Below are positions 50,424 through 59,983 of a stretch of DNA of 64,000 bases, piece after piece. The notes below the pieces were generated by a model, which saw nothing but the letters and a program-made list of their open reading frames with translations, was not told where the DNA came from and searched no databases. A program made the position numbers and the translations under genes. Source of the stretch: Schlesneria paludicola DSM 18645. GTDB lineage: Bacteria > Planctomycetota > Planctomycetia > Planctomycetales > Planctomycetaceae. How positions within the stretch are numbered: position 1 is the stretch's first letter; each line of letters opens with the position of its first letter. The DNA is taken from contig NZ_JH636435.1 of NCBI RefSeq assembly GCF_000255655.1, positions 994,209-1,058,208 on the forward strand. The letters are read 5' to 3'.

Positions 50424-51704
50424 ATGACGATGTCCGAGAACCGTAAATCCTGGTCACTTTTGAAGACCGATCCTGCATTGGTCCTGGCACTCGGCAGTAC
50501 GGTCGTCTTCTACTGCATCGTACTGCAACCGGCGATGCATGGGACACTGCTGGCCCGGTACACGTCAGAACACGCCGTCGAATATGTCATCGTGACGCTG
50601 TTCTTTTGGGGCATGTTCGACATCATTCTAAAGCTCCTGGCACTCCCGCGTGAGTATCTCGCGACGCGACACGAGTGGATTCCGCCGAAGGTCGGCCGCG
50701 AACCTGCGTCAAAGTCTGTCGAGCTGCTGGCGCATGTGCGGAACAACTCTGCCTGGCTATTGGCCTCGCGCACAGGCCGAAGACTGATCAACGCATTGAC
50801 CTTTGTTGCAGAGAAAGGTTCAGCAGCCGATTATCGAGAGCACCTGCAGCACCTTGCGGACCTGGATGATCAGGAATCTCATACCAACTATACCGTTCTC
50901 CGTTTCGTGATTGCCGTGACGCCGATTCTGGGCTTTTTGGGAACGGTGGTGCACTTTGGGGCCGCGATCGGAGGCTTTTCATTCGAGGACATGGAAGCGA
51001 AGCTGCCCGAAATCGTCAGTGGAATGGGAACGGCATTCAACACGACCAGCGTCGCCCTGGCCACGGCCATGACGATGATGTTCGCAATGTTCCTTTGTGA
51101 ACGGGTCGAGCTAAGCGTTGTGGCCTCAATCGATCGCCTGATCGATCATGATTTGCTGCACCGGTTCGAAGTGAAGGATGCCAACATTGTTCCGTTCCTG
51201 GCCGTGATTCAAACGGCCAACCGGGAGGCACTGGACGGAATTGCGCGGACATCTCAGGAACAGGTGAAGATCTGGACCAAAGGTCTCGACGTGTTGTTCG
51301 AGCATTTCGCAGAGCGCCAGCGATTGGAACTGCTACGAGAACAAGCATCGTTCGATGCGTTGCGGCAGAGATACGAGAGCTTCGAATCCCAGCGTGAGGA
51401 TCAAATGCGGCAATTTTTTGCCCTGATCGACAAGCGGCACGACGAGAACTGGGCTCAGATCCAACTGGCGTTGGACCGAGCCAGCATGTTCCGCGAAGAT
51501 GTCAGCCAACTCCTGCAAGCCATGAATGCCATCGCCCGTGGAGAAGGGCGGCTCGTCGAGCTGCAGACGTCTCTGGCCGATAACCTGCGACTACTCAACG
51601 ATTCCAGTCAGATCGATTCGGCGCTGCACGGTCTCACGGCAGCCATCCATCTGATCACATCGCGAAGTCGAACAATTGGGATGTCGGATTCCGCGGCCGC
51701 ATAG
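50424..51704 (+). CDS. MotA/TolQ/ExbB-type membrane protein
   Basis: A 426-residue protein. The helices LVLALGSTVVFYCIVLQPAM and YVIVTLFFWGMFDIILKLLA are followed by the MotA/TolQ/ExbB core: RFVIAVTPILGFLGTVVHFGAA and GMGTAFNTTSVALATAMTMMFAMF. A long C-terminal coiled-coil tail follows. Such proteins form the proton channel of motor complexes. No ExbD/TolR/MotB partner is next to it. Starts at 50424 or 50430 (AAAGG upstream) are both possible; a GTG at 50379 opens the frame. Confidence 0.8.
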   Translation: MTMSENRKSWSLLKTDPALVLALGSTVVFYCIVLQPAMHGTLLARYTSEHAVEYVIVTLFFWGMFDIILKLLALPREYLATRHEWIPPKVGREPASKSVELLAHVRNNSAWLLASRTGRRLINALTFVAEKGSAADYREHLQHLADLDDQESHTNYTVLRFVIAVTPILGFLGTVVHFGAAIGGFSFEDMEAKLPEIVSGMGTAFNTTSVALATAMTMMFAMFLCERVELSVVASIDRLIDHDLLHRFEVKDANIVPFLAVIQTANREALDGIARTSQEQVKIWTKGLDVLFEHFAERQRLELLREQASFDALRQRYESFESQREDQMRQFFALIDKRHDENWAQIQLALDRASMFREDVSQLLQAMNAIARGEGRLVELQTSLADNLRLLNDSSQIDSALHGLTAAIHLITSRSRTIGMSDSAAA

Positions 51705-51776
51705 ACTCATTTGCGGATCGCAGGCGGCACGTCAACAAGCCCCCGACAACAATCGAACACGTGGGAGAAACCAAGA

Positions 51777-52430
51777 CTATTCCTCGCGGAGCCACCCCTT
51801 TCGAATTGCATAACGAACGATGTCGGCACGTCCGCTCAGCCCCAGCTTCAGCACGGAGCGAGACTTGTAGGTCTCGATTGTTTTGATACTGACGCCCAGC
51901 CGAGCGGCGATCTCCTTATTTGAATAACCCTGGGCAATCAGCCGAAGCACTTCGTCTTCTCGTTCGCTCAGATTTCCATCCGACTCGTCGACGACAGCAG
52001 GGCGAGGTGCCTGGATTTCTCCAACGAGGTCGTCGATCACCAGCGGATCAAGATATCGGCCACCTGTCACCGTGGTACGAATCGCTTTGATCAGTTCATC
52101 GGCGGCGGACCGCTTGAGCAAATAACCTGCCGCCCCCAACTTCAGTACCCGCTGCATGTAGTTGCGGTCTTCGTTGGCGGTCAGTACAAGCAGTTTTGCT
52201 TCAACGCGAGCGGCGCTGATCTGAGACACCAGTTCGATTCCATTGAGAATCGGCATGCTGATATCGATGATTGCCACATCGGGAGACAGTCGCAGAATCA
52301 GATCAATGGCGTCTGCACCATTGGCGGCTTCGCCCGTCACCTCCATGTCCTGCTGCGCATTGATCAGCATCGTCAGTCCGTCACGCACGACCCCGTGGTC
52401 ATCCGCTACGACAATTCTCAACTTTTTCAT
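51777..52430 (-). CDS. NarL/LuxR-type response regulator
   Basis: A 217-residue regulator: receiver with D56 (VAIIDISMPILNG), K in YLLKRSAADE, and a C-terminal LuxR helix-turn-helix (LSEREDEVLRLIAQGYSNKEI, then AARLGVSIKTIETYKSRS). It lies 115 bases downstream of the NarX-type kinase gene on the same strand, so the two are a cognate pair. Targets are unknown. Confidence 0.92.
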   Translation of the reverse strand: MKKLRIVVADDHGVVRDGLTMLINAQQDMEVTGEAANGADAIDLILRLSPDVAIIDISMPILNGIELVSQISAARVEAKLLVLTANEDRNYMQRVLKLGAAGYLLKRSAADELIKAIRTTVTGGRYLDPLVIDDLVGEIQAPRPAVVDESDGNLSEREDEVLRLIAQGYSNKEIAARLGVSIKTIETYKSRSVLKLGLSGRADIVRYAIRKGWLREE

Positions 52431-52545
52431 TTATGCCTCATCTCGCCGCATCGGCGAGCATTCGGAACGACAACATCAACCAGACATCTGGATCGGATAC
52501 ATGCTTCGCGACTTCTGAGGATTGTTGGAGTCGGACCTCGCGTTT

Positions 52546-53664
52546 TCAACAGGCCGCGAGCGGGACTCTCGCAAAAACCGTAGTGCCCGTCCCTGGAATG
52601 GATTCGATTTCCAGGCTGCCGCCGACCGCTTCAATCCGTTCACGCATCCCGAGTAACCCCAGCCGCTGCCGGGGGCCCTGAGAATGAGGATTGGATTCGG
52701 GATCGAATCCAACTCCCTGATCTTCGACAATCATCAATATATCCAACTCATTTCGCCTCAAGATCACGCTGACACGTGGCGTTTGTGCATGCTTGGCAAC
52801 ATTGGTTAGTGCTTCTTGCAACGTTCTATAAAGGGCCGTTTCAATCTCTGCCGGAATTCGTTCGCCCTCCATCCCGACACACTCAACATCCGCTGGAATA
52901 CTGGTCCGAGCAGTCCAGGTCTTCAGATAGCCTTGCATAGCAGTTTGCAGACCAAGTTCATCCAGCGCAGGGGGACGCAGTTCCTGGGCCAGATGATGCA
53001 TCTCTAGCGAGACTTGATCGAGCAGTTCGTGCAGCGCCTTGAATTGCCGCTTGGCCGCAGAATCCGTCTTCACAGCATCCTCGAGACACTTCAATCCTAA
53101 ATGCAAGGCCGTCAGATCCTGACCACACTGATCGTGCAGTTCGCGAGAAATGCGTCGGCGTTCTTCTTCTTGCACACTGACAAGTCGCCGTAGCAGACTC
53201 ACCTGTGTCTGCTGTGCCTCGCGCCGCTCGTTGACCTCGTGCTCGAGATTCTGTTGGTGCTTTCGCAATTCCGCGGCGATCCCATTCGCTCGCCGATTCG
53301 CAGACCTCAATGATTCGCTAAAAACGGCACTTGAGATGCCGATTACCAAATACAAGGCAGTCCCCACTTGCGCATCGAGACCATAGATGGCGATCGATCC
53401 ACGGGGATTGGCGAAGAAAAATGCCACAGACAGAAACCCCAAGACAACAGCAACTAAAGACGGACCGAGTCCTCCGTACCAACTGTTAAAGACAATCGCG
53501 AACAGAAACGTAACCTGCGGATACTGGTCGCCCAGAATTGGATCAAGCCCTTCACGCAGCACGATTGCGACGCCGACCGACACGATTGCGACACAATAGC
53601 TGACCAGTTTCGAATCTCTGATACGCGATAACACGGACTTGCTTGCCTTGTCGAATGAATGCAC
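52546..53664 (-). CDS. NarX-type histidine kinase with DUF4118 membrane domain
   Basis: A 372-residue kinase. The N-terminal membrane part (about 20-115) is a DUF4118 domain, the type found in KdpD (DPILGDQYPQVTFLFAIVFN, WYGGLGPSLVAVVLGFLSVA). A coiled coil follows, then HisKA_3 with H177 (RRISRELHDQCGQDLTALHL) and HATPase_c (EALTNVAKHA, VEDQGVGFDPE, GLLGMRERIEAVGG). The start is a GTG at 53664 with no clear ribosome-binding site, so it is uncertain. It heads a two-gene operon with the NarL-type regulator. Confidence 0.88.
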   Translation of the reverse strand: MHSFDKASKSVLSRIRDSKLVSYCVAIVSVGVAIVLREGLDPILGDQYPQVTFLFAIVFNSWYGGLGPSLVAVVLGFLSVAFFFANPRGSIAIYGLDAQVGTALYLVIGISSAVFSESLRSANRRANGIAAELRKHQQNLEHEVNERREAQQTQVSLLRRLVSVQEEERRRISRELHDQCGQDLTALHLGLKCLEDAVKTDSAAKRQFKALHELLDQVSLEMHHLAQELRPPALDELGLQTAMQGYLKTWTARTSIPADVECVGMEGERIPAEIETALYRTLQEALTNVAKHAQTPRVSVILRRNELDILMIVEDQGVGFDPESNPHSQGPRQRLGLLGMRERIEAVGGSLEIESIPGTGTTVFARVPLAAC

Positions 53665-53980
53665 GAACGGACACGTACGGGGTCAGTAGGTTTAGGTACC
53701 TTAGTGTAGACTTGAAGGTCCTCTTCAGGAACTTGGCTGTGTCGGATCGCAGCAACTCGATGACCTGGAACGTTCATCAGTTGTCATCGCCGCTCACGCC
53801 ATCTCCACCGTACCGACTCACAGCGGGACGGATGATTCTCCGAACATTCCGAATGCTCAAGCTGTCGCAACCGCATTCGTCTGAATTCCATCGTCAATGG
53901 TCGCAGTGACGTTGATGGGTATTTCGCAATCTGGCGGACTCGGATGGTTGGGCGGCAATTGAGTGATTCGTTAGGATCTC
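53665..53980. other. Divergent intergenic region, nothing recognised
   Basis: About 315 bases between the kinase and the RidA fusion. It must contain both promoters. I saw no convincing elements and no small gene. Confidence 0.4.
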
Positions 53981-55261
53981 GTGAGTGCGACCGCAACTTT
54001 GAACCACATCAATTCATACGGAACACAACGAATGCACAAGGACTTTCTGGCACCCAAAAACCATTGCGGCGGTGCATCTGGCAGCGGGACGCAGGCGGTT
54101 CGAGCGGGAAACTTGATTCTCGTCGGTGGGCAAATGTCTCTGGACGAGCAGGGGCGAGTTGTCGGGGATGACATCGCCACGCAGACGCGAAATGCACTGG
54201 AATCGCTGAAGCGAGTCCTCGCCGAGGCGGGTGCCACGATGCGGGACGTCGTCAAGCACAACATCTACTTCCAGTGCGAAGGTGATGACGAAGCCGTCTC
54301 AACGTTCCTGAATGAAATCGACCGAGTGCGGCTTGAGTACTTCTCTGCACCTGGTCCCACGACAACCGAAACGCGCGTCGGACTTGACCGCGAGGGTGCG
54401 ATGATTCAGATCGATGCCTGGGCCGTTGTCGGCGAGGCGAAAGAACGGCTGATGCCACCTGGTCATTGGAATTGGAGCAAACCGATGCCATTCTCGCACG
54501 GGTGGAAAGTCGGCGACATGGTTTTTGTCGGTGGACAGCGTTCGCTGGACGAAAAGGGAAATGTCCAGGGAATCGGCGATATCGAGATCCAAACGGACCA
54601 TGCCTTCCGTAACCTCGACACGCTGCTACGCGCGGCCGGCGGAGATCGAAACACCCTGATGCGACAGAACACGTACTTCCGGTTTTATGGCCAAGGTCGC
54701 GAAGTGACCGACTACTGGGAGAAAATGACAAACGTTCGACGACGTTACATGTCCGTGCCGTCTGCCGCAGGAGCGGGACTTCGCATCACAGGGTTTCCAA
54801 ACTCGTCGGAACTGATTCAGGTCGAAGGAATCGGAGTGCTGGGAGAGGACAAACAGCGATTGCAGCCAGAGAACCACTGGGACTGGAGCATCCCCAACAC
54901 ACAGTTCACGCAAGGTTGGCGGATCGGCAAGTGGGCTTTTATCGGCGGACAAATCTCGGCCGACAATCGTGCAAAGGCCGTTGGCAAGGACATGGAAACT
55001 CAGACGCGCAATGTCTTCCAGTTCATCCGCAACGTGATGGCCGAAGGAGACCTGGACGAAAGTGACGTTGCCAAGCTGTATATCTATTATCACTGCGATG
55101 GTGATTGGAATCAGATCGCTCAAACCAAGGCGACAATTGAGCGAGTCCAGCGTGAGTTCTACCCCGCCCCAGGCCCGGCCGTAACTGCGATCCGTGTGTC
55201 TGGCTTCGCGTTCGAAGATCTGCTGATTGAAATCGAAGCGTTTGCAATCAGTCGCGACTGA
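53981..55261 (+). CDS. Triple RidA (YjgF/YER057c/UK114) fusion
   Basis: A 426-residue protein made of three RidA-like domains in tandem (about 20-155, 155-290 and 290-426). Each repeats the family landmarks: VRAGNLILVGGQMSLDEQG, WKVGDMVFVGGQRSLDEKG, WRIGKWAFIGGQISADNR; then IATQTRNALESLKRVLAEAG, IEIQTDHAFRNLDTLLRAAG, METQTRNVFQFIRNVMAEGD; and PGPTTTETRVGL, then a less regular second one, then PGPAVTAIRVSGF. RidA normally is a homotrimer that deaminates reactive enamines/imines; here the three subunits are one chain. Start is GTG 53981 with AGGA upstream, or ATG 54032 (MHKDFLAPK). Confidence 0.85.
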   Translation: MSATATLNHINSYGTQRMHKDFLAPKNHCGGASGSGTQAVRAGNLILVGGQMSLDEQGRVVGDDIATQTRNALESLKRVLAEAGATMRDVVKHNIYFQCEGDDEAVSTFLNEIDRVRLEYFSAPGPTTTETRVGLDREGAMIQIDAWAVVGEAKERLMPPGHWNWSKPMPFSHGWKVGDMVFVGGQRSLDEKGNVQGIGDIEIQTDHAFRNLDTLLRAAGGDRNTLMRQNTYFRFYGQGREVTDYWEKMTNVRRRYMSVPSAAGAGLRITGFPNSSELIQVEGIGVLGEDKQRLQPENHWDWSIPNTQFTQGWRIGKWAFIGGQISADNRAKAVGKDMETQTRNVFQFIRNVMAEGDLDESDVAKLYIYYHCDGDWNQIAQTKATIERVQREFYPAPGPAVTAIRVSGFAFEDLLIEIEAFAISRD

Positions 55262-55593
55262 CGCTCGATCATCTCTTCATCCAGCCTGTACAAAGTTCAG
55301 TGATCGATTGATTTTCGACAATTGAATTGGCACTCTACGTGAAGCCGATTGTTCGAACGTCTGAAATTTCGCGGGACACCTTATTTGCCCGCGAAGTGAA
55401 GGCCGTCATCCCACAATCGCCATCACCGATTCACCGTCAAATCTGCATGCTGGACACAACGTCGCCCGCAATATTGGCGGAATTGCACGGTACAACGCGA
55501 ACATCACATCTTCAGGCGTGATCCCTTCCCCTCTAAGGGGCGAAGGGATCACGCACCCGATACGGTTTGTCTTTATTACAACGAGAATGAATT
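55262..55593. other. Intergenic region with a long hairpin
   Basis: About 330 bases between the RidA fusion and the next gene. The only structure seen is the hairpin at 55516-55554. The overlapping 64-codon frame has no start signal. Confidence 0.45.
55516..55554 (+). terminator. Long hairpin before the 55594 gene
   Basis: GCGTGATCCCTTC (55516-55528) pairs perfectly with GAAGGGATCACGC (55542-55554); CCCCT and AGGGG continue the stem with one bulge. It ends 39 bases before ATG 55594. It may end RidA transcription or structure the next gene's leader. Confidence 0.45.
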
Positions 55594-57042
55594 ATGCGAG
55601 CTTCCGCGGTCTTGTTGCTGCCCTTTGTTGTTGCATGTCAGGTCGCAACTGGCATCGCCGCTGATCCGATTGCCTGGCTGCCAGGCGACATCAACGCTGT
55701 GGCCCGCATCAACGTGGCCGACATCTATAAAAGTCAACTCGCAATCAAAGAAGGTTGGCTCAAGAAATCGACTGAAGCATTCATCCAACAAGAGGCTTTT
55801 GTCCCACCAGGCACGAGTCTGATTTTGACGGGCGCGGATCTCGAGATTTCCAACGGCGTGACCGCAACTCGAACGTTTTCCGTACTAGTTCCTGATAAAC
55901 AAATGACGCTGGAAACGCTGTCGACATGGGTTCCGGGCCGGTTGGAGCAATTCTTGGGGAAGCCGCTGGGAAACTTTGGAAGCAACGGCTATGTGGCAGA
56001 TACGGGCGACGGATACTGGCTCACCAACGGATCTTCCAATCGCCAAATGATCACACGATGGCTGAAGACCGGAGTGACACCAGGAGCACCTCAGTTGTCA
56101 GACTATCTTAAATCCGCATTGAATTCGAAAGATTCAACGGCTCAGTTGTTGATGGCGATCGACCTGCAGGACAACTTTTCGGGACAGGCCATTACCGAGG
56201 AATTGAAGGCGACCGATTGGTTTAAGACCGACTTTGATGCCGAGACGATCGCAAAAGTCCTCGAAAGAGTTCAGGGAATCACGATCGCAATCACAGTCAG
56301 CGATACGGCACTGGGGCAAGCGACTGTCGATTTTGGAATCGACACTACGCCCCTGAAACCGGTTATGGATCAGCTCGTTGCAGCGGTCCTCGAGCACGCC
56401 GGCATCTCCGATAAGGAGGTCGAAAACTGGAAATGGATCACGAAAGGCAAACAGGTCATCGGGAACGGCCCTGTGGCTCCCGGTGCCGGACGTCGTTTGG
56501 TATCGATTCTCGAACCTCCCTCAATCACAATGTCGATCGCAGCCAAGCCAGCCGACGCAGGCAATGCGGCCACGCCGGACGCAGATCTGGTCCAGAAGGT
56601 TTCGCTCAAATACTCCAAATCGATCCAAGTGCTGCTGGAAGATCTGCGAAAGGAACTTAGCGCGACGAACCGTATTAACACGAACATTGTTCTGCGATAC
56701 GCACGCAAGATCGATAACGTGCCGACGCTGAATGTCGACGGCGCCTTGCTGGATTTCGCCGCAAAGGTGAGCAATTCTCTGCGATATCAATCACAAAGCA
56801 TTCGGATGAATAATCTTGGTGCGATCACACAAAAAGCCAACTCATTTGGAACGACTTACTACGGTGCGAACAACAACGGGTATGTGGGCTCTTATACGGC
56901 TGGCCCTGGCGTCGGCATGTCGATCGATGCCTCAAACCGGCAGGCCTCACGTGCGGTCGTCTATTCAGAATGGAAGCAAATCGAAGATGGACTGGTCGCT
57001 CTTCGTCGCGCGATGACCGAGAAATACAAAGTCCAATTCTAG
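55594..57042 (+). CDS. Secreted protein of unknown function
   Basis: A 482-residue protein with a signal peptide (ASAVLLLPFVVACQVATGIAA). It starts its mature part with WLPGDINAVARINVADIY, a form seen in other planctomycete secreted proteins of unknown role. The rest is mixed alpha/beta and Gly/Asn-rich near the end (GTTYYGANNNGYVGSYTAGPG). No catalytic motif is visible. It stands alone on the plus strand. Confidence 0.65.
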   Translation: MRASAVLLLPFVVACQVATGIAADPIAWLPGDINAVARINVADIYKSQLAIKEGWLKKSTEAFIQQEAFVPPGTSLILTGADLEISNGVTATRTFSVLVPDKQMTLETLSTWVPGRLEQFLGKPLGNFGSNGYVADTGDGYWLTNGSSNRQMITRWLKTGVTPGAPQLSDYLKSALNSKDSTAQLLMAIDLQDNFSGQAITEELKATDWFKTDFDAETIAKVLERVQGITIAITVSDTALGQATVDFGIDTTPLKPVMDQLVAAVLEHAGISDKEVENWKWITKGKQVIGNGPVAPGAGRRLVSILEPPSITMSIAAKPADAGNAATPDADLVQKVSLKYSKSIQVLLEDLRKELSATNRINTNIVLRYARKIDNVPTLNVDGALLDFAAKVSNSLRYQSQSIRMNNLGAITQKANSFGTTYYGANNNGYVGSYTAGPGVGMSIDASNRQASRAVVYSEWKQIEDGLVALRRAMTEKYKVQF

Positions 57043-57386
57043 ACCACGAAGATGCTCTTCACCGAAGCTTTCCCTTCGCAGACAATCGAGCAACCCTCTA
57101 TTCAGTTCGTTTTTTGAACGGATGGGGACGATGAGTCGAATAATTCGAAATCAATGGCTGCTTTGCGAAGCTTCCGCACCGAATCTCCTCACCTCTGGTA
57201 TTCTTGCTTCAACGATCGCCTGAAGATGTTCGGGCAGCGTGATTTTTTCAGGCCGCGTCAGAGGAACATTCGATTTACCCTTCACGAACGCTTCAAATCT
57301 TTATCTTCACGCTCTGCATTGCGGGAATTGCTGCGATATGTGTTGCACATGCAGAAGATGTTGATACGCCGCATCGATCCTCTTCA
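57043..57386 (+). other. Region before the LRR protein; contains an in-frame signal-peptide-like stretch
   Basis: About 345 bases. From 57243 the frame of the next gene is open and encodes a hydrophobic stretch LQIFIFTLCIAGIAAICVAHA (57291-57353), which looks like a signal peptide, but without any ATG, GTG or TTG. An ATG at 57226 is in another frame, and a run of six T (57243-57248) lies between. See findings. Confidence 0.5.
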
Positions 57387-59912
57387 GTGATTCTCGGGCC
57401 AGAAGGTTCTCAAGTATTCGTTCGAGAGACCGCGGGGATTCGACACGCCGATGTCGGCCTTCAATTGCAATTGGGTCCCGAACCGGAACTGCAATTCACC
57501 AGGAAGGCCGGGGACTCTCCCTATCTCTATGTGACTACGCCGGGGCAACAGGCGAAGCTGGTCGGTGTGAAGATTCCAACGAAGTATTCCGAGGATGATG
57601 AATCATGGACGGATCCGTTGTCAACTTTATCTGACGCAGAGATCAATGGCTTGTGGGGGCTCGAGCTCAATTTCTGGTCCGATGAAATCGCTAAAAGGCT
57701 CAGCCACATCAATGGCAAGCGAACATGCGTCACGATCAACGACGGAGTGTTGAGCACATTTGACAAACAAGAGCAACGCCCGACTGATGCTCGACTGCCG
57801 CCATTACCTTACGACATTGAAGACCTTGTTATTGCCTCATCAATGCAACACGGATTCAAGGACTTCGCATCACTTCGACACCTGACAAAGCTTCGCTCGC
57901 TCATGGTGCGAGACGCGGACTTTGATTGTGAAGCGCTGTCAAAGTCGTTCGACATTCGCGCTCTCCTATTTTCGAATTGCACTTTGATAAACGGCAATAG
58001 CCTAAAGTCGTTGCTCCATGTCCAAGTCCTGAACATCGACTTTTGCCAGGAACTGACAGATCTGTCGTTCTTACCATCAATGGTGCGATTGGAATCGCTC
58101 AGTGTTGCTTACACCCCCGTCATCACCTGCCCTGCGGCTGGTCTCAATGAGCTGAAAACGCTCAACATCTCTGGAACGGCTATCTCAGACCTCAGTCCGC
58201 TCAATGGTCTTCCCAAACTTGAACGTATTGACGCACGGCTTTCTTCACTTACGAAATTGCCGCAAACGCTTCCCAAGCTGAAATTCTTTAATTCGATTGC
58301 CTCGGAACTGACGGAATCCGAAGTTTCCGAATTCAGAAAACGCAATCCTGCGTGTGAAATGCTCAATGGATGGAATCACTCATTTCAAATGTTGCTGACA
58401 CCCGCAACGCGACTACGTATTCGGGTGCGAGGACCGCTTAAAGGCGGAGAACCTATAGGAATCGCCCTGCTTGAACTGCGAGACAAACCTGAGCTCAAGC
58501 AATTGATCTCGAACATTCGTCTTACCGAGACAGATCGAGGTGCCGCGTGTTTTTGCTTTGGAAGCGTCGTACTGGATTTCTTCACTGACGAAAGTCACAT
58601 CGCAAAAATCAGTGTGCACCACGGAAGTCACCTACGATGGGGCGCGGTATGGCCCGGTGATGCCAATCTGACACGAGAATCGCGTGAATTTCTTGTCGCC
58701 TGGCTGGCGGACCGAAATGTGTGGGAACCACATCGGGATCTTAGGGACGCTGAAAAGCAAGATCGGGAAGCCGATACAGACGCCGATCTGATCCGCGCAA
58801 GCTTACCATCCTCGCTGGCCAAGGCACTTGATTTTGCGGATGGCGTCGCTTCAATCCACGATACTTTTCAGGCCACACTCAAGAAAGAATTTCCAAAGGA
58901 AGTCAGCCAGATCGAGATCCTGTTGCGAATGCTCGGAACGGGCAACACGCGCTGGGATTCACCAGGCTTCTTTCGTGCAGTCGCGCGCGAGCAACTTCGG
59001 ACCTACCATCATAGTGATCTGCAGTTGGCTGTTGGAAATGCGTTCGACGGCCCTGACCGGCAGATGCGACGTGGCGCCGCGCGACTCTGGAAGGATGCCG
59101 ACATTTCGAAAGAACAATGGGGATCGAAGCGTCAACCTGAATGGAACCGCATGACGGTTCAGATCGAACAGGAAGCACGATCTTCCTCCGTAAGAATCGA
59201 GGCCCTGGAGGACCTTTTGAGTTGGAAAAAGGACTTCACGGATGATGAGTTTCAGCGACGTCTGGACACTGGACTTCACGATCCCGAACATCAAGTACGA
59301 CGACAAGCCATGCTGATCGCCGGTCGAGCTCAAAATCAGGAATCGATCAGTCTGCTAATGACGATCTTAAAAGGTGGTACGATTGAGACATGGGCACTTC
59401 CCGAAGCACCGCCAAATGAATCCTCGAATCTGGGGAAATACTTTGAAGTTATCGCCCCAGACTGTTCCGATGCAGAGGTCGCGGGACTCGCATTGGCTTA
59501 TTTGCGGCATCAACCGGCAAAGGCGTTGATTGAATCGGCGAATCCTCAAACCGGCATGCACCAACTTTCCATGGCGTTACTTGGAGACGAGCATCAACTG
59601 AAACATGAACACTTTGAGCCGGAAAACAACAACGATGCGTTACGTCTTGCCGCATTTGAGGCCGCAATTCGCTCCAGGGGGCGTTATCACCTGCAGTCGG
59701 CGATTCTGGTCCGTGCGAAATCTTCACAAGACGAACAACTAATCGCGACGAAATTGAACGACATGCTCCGCGCCGAAAACGCACCTGGAATTGATTCTCT
59801 TCCACAAGCTCCAAACGTGGGTGCGTTGTGGCAGTGGTACCATCGATTCGGTGCCGAGTATCTTAAGAGATTTGATAATCTCCCCGAAGCTAAAACGGGC
59901 GACTTGAAGTGA
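57387..59912 (+). CDS. Leucine-rich-repeat / HEAT-like protein
   Basis: An 841-residue protein if the GTG at 57387 is used. The first third has leucine-rich repeats (LRHLTKLRSLMVRDADFDCE, LKSLLHVQVLNIDFC, LTDLSFLPSMVRLESLSVA, LNELKTLNISGTAISDLSPL). The C-terminal third has HEAT-like repeats (DPEHQVRRQAMLIAGRAQNQ and on). Both are protein-binding folds; no catalytic motif is visible. The true start is probably upstream, because a signal-peptide-like stretch lies in frame before 57387. It would then be a secreted or surface protein. Confidence 0.65.
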   Translation: MILGPEGSQVFVRETAGIRHADVGLQLQLGPEPELQFTRKAGDSPYLYVTTPGQQAKLVGVKIPTKYSEDDESWTDPLSTLSDAEINGLWGLELNFWSDEIAKRLSHINGKRTCVTINDGVLSTFDKQEQRPTDARLPPLPYDIEDLVIASSMQHGFKDFASLRHLTKLRSLMVRDADFDCEALSKSFDIRALLFSNCTLINGNSLKSLLHVQVLNIDFCQELTDLSFLPSMVRLESLSVAYTPVITCPAAGLNELKTLNISGTAISDLSPLNGLPKLERIDARLSSLTKLPQTLPKLKFFNSIASELTESEVSEFRKRNPACEMLNGWNHSFQMLLTPATRLRIRVRGPLKGGEPIGIALLELRDKPELKQLISNIRLTETDRGAACFCFGSVVLDFFTDESHIAKISVHHGSHLRWGAVWPGDANLTRESREFLVAWLADRNVWEPHRDLRDAEKQDREADTDADLIRASLPSSLAKALDFADGVASIHDTFQATLKKEFPKEVSQIEILLRMLGTGNTRWDSPGFFRAVAREQLRTYHHSDLQLAVGNAFDGPDRQMRRGAARLWKDADISKEQWGSKRQPEWNRMTVQIEQEARSSSVRIEALEDLLSWKKDFTDDEFQRRLDTGLHDPEHQVRRQAMLIAGRAQNQESISLLMTILKGGTIETWALPEAPPNESSNLGKYFEVIAPDCSDAEVAGLALAYLRHQPAKALIESANPQTGMHQLSMALLGDEHQLKHEHFEPENNNDALRLAAFEAAIRSRGRYHLQSAILVRAKSSQDEQLIATKLNDMLRAENAPGIDSLPQAPNVGALWQWYHRFGAEYLKRFDNLPEAKTGDLK

Positions 59913-59983
59913 CCACGCTTAGATAGAAGTCGATAAAATTTTCGATTTCGAGGTGCAACACCAATTCGAGTCTTCGATTCGAA

